From NCBI RefSeq assembly GCF_041260155.1, contig NC_091933.1:7094501-7158500 (forward strand): DNA of 64,000 nt, in the 5' to 3' direction. The notes under the pieces are model-generated. The model made no database searches and had not been told where the DNA came from. It saw only the letters and a list, made by a program, of their open reading frames with translations. Below are positions 58,704 through 64,000 of the stretch, in pieces. How positions within the stretch are numbered: position 1 is the stretch's first letter; every line of letters starts with the position of its first letter. Source of the DNA: Ptychodera flava (Eukaryota; Hemichordata; Enteropneusta; Ptychoderidae). Position numbers and translations under genes: made by a program.

Positions 58704-59235
58704 GTAAGAAATCTGTCTTTTTGTATACTTGCATAGCTGAGATTTGGTATATGGCTAGGGCACATTCGTTACGGCAACTCATGGGAAGGCACTTTTAACT
58801 TTAGTCGCAAGAATAATAATCTGTCAGTCATTTTAATGCACTTGTCTATTTTACAACAGTCTGCTTACTACTGACTGATTTTACCAATTTAGTCAGGTTT
58901 CCACACCCAGGGCTACTGATCCGTGCTCGTTAAACGTCCTTGTTTACTGTCGACAAATGGCAAATGACTAAGAAGATCAAGGATAACTGTTCTTTTGGCA
59001 CACAGAGTACACATGCACTCTGATAACAATGCTCATAGAGCGCGGGACTTCAGTTCTGCATGTGTATGCAAGTACATCAGACATCTAGAACTTAGCAAAA
59101 TTAAATTAAAAAGTGCTGCTGCAGCTCACTATAACTCCACATTGGTCAAATAAAGAACCCTTATGATCCTTTAATACTCGCCACCTTCCTGTTTTCATTT
59201 CACCAATTGTCTGTATGTTTTCTCTAATATTCAAG

Positions 59236-59871
59236 GATGATGACTCACTAATCGACTTCGACGTGGTCGACAGGTCTAAGGAGGCTAAACTTACAAGAGA
59301 CGTACCACTGGACGTTACATCGGAACCGGACGAAGTCGACGTCAAACAAGATCGCACCGCAAACGGTGTGTTAATGGGTAGTGGCCGTAAAGAAGAAAAA
59401 TTGGTACGCCGTCAGTCGAAATCAATCCGTCGCTTGAATAGCTCCGTGATACGCACGTTCAACGCCAACACCTATGCTAGCAAGAAAACAATAACACAGG
59501 GAATGCTCGACATAGCCCTGCTGACGGCAAATACATCGTACTTGAAGCTACTGTGCCAGCAGTACATCGAGGGCAACCCTCCGAACTTCTTCTATTTTCT
59601 GGTCACCTTGTTGACCATTTCCATAATCCTGCAGATAGTCGTGGGGCTTCTACTCTTCTTCAAGATCAAATACAACATTCTCAAGGCAGAACACCAGCGA
59701 CAGGCCGATATCTGTAACAACGCGGCCACCGTGATGGTCATGGTCATTACTATCATCAACGTCATCATAGCGTCGTTCAGCAACCATGCCCTGTCGAACC
59801 ACACCGCTGACGAATCGGAAATCATTGAAGATATACTCAAGGAGTTAAAATCGGGTCAGGGTTACGCCTGA
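59236..59871 (+). CDS. ninjurin-like gene 2, main exon
   Basis: Opens after CTAATATTCAAG in phase 0 and encodes 211 residues. An acidic/basic disordered region of about 75 residues precedes the core F-N-A-N-T-Y-A-S-K-K-T-I-T-Q-G-M-L-D-I-A-L-L-T. Next are transmembrane L-V-T-L-L-T-I-S-I-I-L-Q-I-V-V-G-L-L-L and a second one around V-M-V-M-V-I-T-I-I-N-V-I-I-A-S-F. A 30-residue acidic tail follows (A-D-E-S-E-I-I-E-D-I-L-K-E-L), longer than in gene 1. The core is close to that of gene 1, while N- and C-termini differ, so this is an older paralogue. The two amphipathic helices before TM1 are the part that drives oligomerisation in NINJ1. Confidence 0.92.
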   Translation, partial: DDDSLIDFDVVDRSKEAKLTRDVPLDVTSEPDEVDVKQDRTANGVLMGSGRKEEKLVRRQSKSIRRLNSSVIRTFNANTYASKKTITQGMLDIALLTANTSYLKLLCQQYIEGNPPNFFYFLVTLLTISIILQIVVGLLLFFKIKYNILKAEHQRQADICNNAATVMVMVITIINVIIASFSNHALSNHTADESEIIEDILKELKSGQGYA

Positions 59872-62800
59872 TGGATTCTAAGGCACTATTGCGGTGTTTG
59901 GGCGTTTGTAAGAATACATTGAATCGCTGGCTCATTCTCGAAATGAAGCCTTGTATGAATAGCAATCGTCAATGAGCACACAGTGGGGAATTCGCGAAGG
60001 GGACTGAACTTTTGCGACGTGAGTCACCACTTGGCGGGAAACACTTTTCAGACTATAGACTCATTGAAATAGCAAATCACCAAAGAGCTTTAGGTCTTGT
60101 AAGGAGCGGTCACAATATTAGAATGATAAATAAACCCCAAAATTTACAGAATTTCAATTCTCTTGGGAAAATTTGATATTTCAGGCTTGCTCACTTAAAG
60201 TTGAATTTATCTGGGTGACCATTCCTGAATACTATTTCAAGGTAAATGTGTCACTTTGTTGTGAACTTGAAACAATGCCATGACTTACATCACTGCCATT
60301 TTGCTAGTTATTGACAATACTTTCTGACCGTATGCAATTTGACCGCAATCTCAATTTCACTGAAAAGCGGCCATGTTTGAGAGCTATCAAGCAATCGACA
60401 ATGTATGACCAAACTATCAAATCTTTCGTCTTGTTTATAAACCGAAAGAAATTCTACGTTTGGGATTAAAGTACTTTCAAATTGGTCTTTTACTGCCAAA
60501 AAACTTCCATAATACCATTGGGCACGTTCGATTCTAAAGCTAAGTAAAACTGCCATGTTCGAGTCAAAATTAGTTTTGTAGTAAGCTTAAAACTGCATAT
60601 CATATATGTTTCACTCGGATGTAACACCGCCATGCCTTACATCAGGTTGTTTCGCTATGAAGCCAAAGAAACTGCATGATATAACAGATCAAGTTTTGAC
60701 AAGTAAGTTACGTATAACCCAGACATTTACTTAATTTGTAGGTGTCACTGAAATGTATATATTTTGAAAACTATTCATTTATTGCTAGTGAAATTTTATA
60801 TATATAAATAAAACATTTTACTTTAAGTATATAAGTACTATAATATTTTCTCCTTTAATCACACAAATTTCACGAGATCTTCATATTATAGCTTTTGAGA
60901 ATATGTAATTCCTTTCATCGATTACGCACCATACGGGAACTTTTTGTTGTGTCGCGTGTCGTTAAATATCGTGATGTCCAATCATGTCAGCGGAAACAAC
61001 TGCCGTCAGCAGTGGAGATCATAGTAGACCGAAAGGATGCCATCAAAAATAACCAAAAGAGTTCCTTTCAAACAAACGCAATGTTTTGTCAGCAAAAATC
61101 GAATTTCTGAACGCATTTTGCCAATTTTGAGGATAACTAGTCAGGTTAATTAGTATAACAAAGAAATGTTACTGTCGTTTTTGGAAGATACAATTTGAAT
61201 GACGGACATAATATGTTGACAGGATATTAAGGTTCAAAGGATGGAGACTTGGGGAAGTTGAAACTTAAAATTTCAGGAACTGATGCTGTTTCCTCTTTGA
61301 TTGACGTTTAGAAACTAGCATTCATGATGAGGTTTAGCACACTGGTTCATGGCCCCGGATTTTCCCAGTTATATCCATCGTAGTTTCTTTTTACCTGGAC
61401 AGTCGCGTTTTACCATAGGAGAAATCTCACTGCGCTCTTGGGATGTTCTGTTCCCAATGACACTTAGAAATGTGTAAGGTTGTCCATCGTCGGATGCTGC
61501 AAGTACAACTCATTCTCACGAGTTCAATCTTCAAGGGACTCTCTCGATAACTGTTAATACATTTCTATCATTTGTTTTGTAAGTCATGTCTACTAGACCT
61601 TCAATAGGGGAATGGATCAAGTTTGTTCTTGTCTGTAAGAGGATTTTGAAGGTGTCATAGCCCTTAGTTTTCCATTGAAATTGTAATGTAGTAAGAAATT
61701 TCCTGGCATGACAATCTGACGCCTGACAACCATGCCTTTAACTTTCTTATGTTGCTACTGTGACCCCATGCACCCATGTGTTATAATGAAACGCCAAAAT
61801 AAGGTACAACGGTACCGTCGACCGATGGATGTTATCGTTTTGAAAAATAAAAATAAAATTCTATCATTTCTATATCATAATTTTTTTGCGACACCATGTT
61901 GCAAATATACAGAGACAATAAGCTTATGTTAACGTGGAAATACATATATTATTTTCGGAGCCAAAATTTCTACTATTCCCAATTTTAACCATAATCCCCG
62001 GCACTGTACCCCTACCACAAGTTACACAAAGCCTGATAGGATTCGAATCAATCAGTGGCACAGTGAAGTGGTAAATTTGCTGTCTGGCACGAGTTGTACT
62101 GTGAGGCTCGCTTCCACGCGGTAGACTCTATGCAGTGACAACGTCTAAATATCTGGGGTGGACGGACTGATCAAAGAAATCGAATATCCAGGTTAATTAA
62201 CCCGTATACGCATGTACACTCACGTGGCAAAGGCAATCCGGTATGAAAACTGTTTATTCGAACACTCAGATCTTTTTTTTTTCAAAAGTGAAGATTCTGA
62301 GATTGATTTGTTCACTACTCAATTCTCTTCGACACTGTTTTCCAGCAGCTTCGCAAAGCCCATCGACAGAAAATTGCTGCACAAAATTATGCGTAGAACA
62401 TGAGATTTCCGTAATCTCACCGACTTTTAGCGGGAAATTTCAGTGGGAAGTTGACGCATTTTATCTCAAACGACTGCCTATTTATCTTGGGTGGTGACTA
62501 TTAAAAGCACGTTTACATCACCCATTGGCTGAATGACAATGTCAAACCAACTGATCGATCATCTCATCAGGATCGCCGACCATTAACATATTTTTCCTCT
62601 TAATATCTCAGACAGCAAAACCGTAGTGGAATCAACAGAGCGCAAAAGGGCAAATTCTACGACGGTATTCAGATTCATGGGCTAACTTTTGAACTATACG
62701 CGTTCCCCATTGATAATGTCTGTACAAAATTTACGTTACATCGGAAAGCAGAAGCAACGATTTAAAATGTGATACGAATCCTTTTTTCAAAACATCGCGT

Positions 62801-62915
62801 GCAACATGAAGTTTTCGACAGCATTATTTCACCTCTCACCTGGGCTGTCGACAGTCCCTCGTGCCTTCTTTGACCGTAGTCACTTTATTAAAGTGCGGTA
62901 GCAATCCAACGTAGG
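59872..62915. other. intergenic, no gene seen
   Basis: AT-rich. Frames at 60308 (minus), 60895, 61732 and 62212 have no domain or splice support. The 3' UTR of ninjurin gene 2 presumably lies at the start. Confidence 0.5.
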
Positions 62916-62919
62916 CGAT

Positions 62920-62982
62920 CGAGCGCCGAAGGCGCGAGGCCGAGTGCCGAAGGCGCGAGATCGAGTGCCAAATACCGGAAGC
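62920..62982. repeat. 21-bp GC-rich tandem repeat
   Basis: Units start at 62920, 62941 and 62962 (CGAGCGCCGAAGGCGCGAGGC and variants). The third is degenerate. Each unit can fold as GCGCC-GAA-GGCGC. Confidence 0.85.
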
Positions 62983-63034
62983 TACGCCAATACGCGAGAC
63001 CAAGTGGTACTAGCGACTGGCGAGAGTCTACCTC

Positions 63035-63394
63035 TCACCTAGTCTTGCCGACAACATTTAATTCTTCCCCATACCTCTTTTTTGTTTGGGAGCACTGAAT
63101 CATCTTTTGGTCTGAATCAGATACCTTCCCCTTCCCTCTCATGTGTATTATTAATGAACATTTGTCATTGTTGAAAAAATGTTGCGAACATGACTTTGAC
63201 CGGTGCATATACAAAAGGATTTTCAAAGCGTCCTCTTGTTTCCGAAACTTTCCGTAGACGTTTGTAAGAATGGCGCCGTTCGTAAGCGTAACGTCGAAAA
63301 CATGATCACCACGCAAAATAGCTGACCAAACTCCCTTGCCAGACACACCATACCAGAAATGTACTATCTTAATAAATGTTTCACATATTTCAGA
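63035..63394 (-). CDS. possible exon with PPR-like helical repeat
   Basis: The minus frame is open from 63394 to a stop at 63035. About residues 31-60 read V-T-L-T-N-G-A-I-L-T-N-V-Y-G-K-F-R-K-Q-E-D, continuing A-L-K-I-L-L-Y-M. This follows the pentatricopeptide pattern of two helices with Tyr, Lys, Glu-x-Ala-Leu and Met at the expected places. The upstream part (V-H-F-W-Y-G-V-S-G-K) is also protein-like. Boundaries are unclear; a GTATCT donor exists near 63130. One repeat is weak evidence and it could be chance. Confidence 0.3.
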   Translation of the reverse strand, partial: SEICETFIKIVHFWYGVSGKGVWSAILRGDHVFDVTLTNGAILTNVYGKFRKQEDALKILLYMHRSKSCSQHFFNNDKCSLIIHMRGKGKVSDSDQKMIQCSQTKKRYGEELNVVGKTR

Positions 63395-63509
63395 TTAATT
63401 GCACAGGAAGTTATTTCACCTATATATCATTTCGGTTATTGTTCATTGTAAAACGTTGATTTATTCCCCTCGTCGACACGTATGTGTCACCTAGTTACAC
63501 CAATTTTTG

Positions 63510-63830
63510 GGATTAAGGTACGACATAGAGAGACAAATAGAAAGATTTAAGCTGTTGTTAAAACTTTCAACAAGAAACCTTTAAAACGTTCCCTTTTGAA
63601 AAAAGATAAAAATCAGAGGTCTCCTTTTTGGGAAACTTTGGTACTAGGAAAACAAAGTCTCCTATATGTACCGAAATTTGAAGTTCAAAATTAAAACTCC
63701 ATAGATTTTTTCCCATTTTCACAAAAACAAAGCCCGTGGAAACGTTAATTACTCCATGAACTTCAAAATGGCCCCTTACAAGAAGAAGACCAAATTTATA
63801 ATTGAAGAAGTTCTAGATTCCGAATATTAA
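63510..63830. repeat. dispersed repeat, copy 2 (partner at 4020-4390)
   Basis: Same orientation and order of short blocks as 4020-4390: TTAAGGTA, GAAAGATTTAA, AACTTTCAAC, TTGAAGTTCAAAA, CTTCAAAATGGCCCC and TTCCGAATAT. Substantially diverged. Confidence 0.45.
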
Positions 63831-64000
63831 TGACTGAGGAGCATATAGATTGAATAAAATTCTGACCAAAATTGATTCACGTAAATGTACTTATACTGAA
63901 GGACGTGCATGCCGCAGTACTGTTTTTAACTACTAACCGGAACTTGTTGCGCTAGTTTTAATACAATTAATAATTAGCAGTATCCCCACTGCAATATGGC

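Overview
This looks like about 64 kb of nuclear DNA from an invertebrate deuterostome; an acorn worm (hemichordate) or amphioxus would fit best. Reasons: coding sequence is sparse and split by GT-AG introns, tandem ninjurin-like genes and a paired-like homeobox gene are present, the Ty3/gypsy element has the INT-before-RT order known from deuterostome Gmr1-like elements, and small terminal-inverted-repeat elements, microsatellites and tRNA-derived repeats are dense. The species cannot be named from the sequence alone.

Layout. 1.86-3.0 kb and 4.81-6.94 kb are two G-tract-rich TIR elements, each flanked by a TTA duplication. On the minus strand, five exons of a LIM-domain gene run from 11.15 down to 7.72 kb. 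13.6-14.46 kb is a duplicated block ending in a ninjurin gene scrap. 17.8-19.2 and 20.8-22.1 kb are two copies of one low-complexity repeat family flanking a kinase-like (probably pseudokinase) exon at 20.25 kb. 26.8-28.64 kb holds a divergent paired-like homeobox gene on the plus strand. 30.43-31.0 kb is a third TTA-flanked TIR element. 33.6-34.5 kb is a tandem array of a tRNA-derived SINE head. 34.9-37.4 kb is a second duplicated block with a dead ninjurin copy, split by a fourth TTA-flanked element.

39.6-47.8 kb is a probable two-exon ninjurin gene whose intron contains, in antisense, a 6.1 kb Gmr1-like LTR retrotransposon. The LTRs are nearly identical, but the gag-pol frame is broken several times. 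51.9-53.1 kb repeats the 3' flank of the 36.5-37.4 kb block. 58.57-59.87 kb is a second intact two-exon ninjurin gene. 63.0-63.4 kb (minus) may carry an exon with a PPR-like helical repeat. The rest is intergenic or intronic DNA in which I see no gene.

The main story is a local ninjurin cluster: two apparently intact genes and two dead copies. It was built by segmental duplication and remodelled by mobile elements, one of them inserted precisely in a coding exon with the empty site preserved in a paralogue. The LIM, homeobox and kinase genes are separate loci that look incomplete in what I can assemble.
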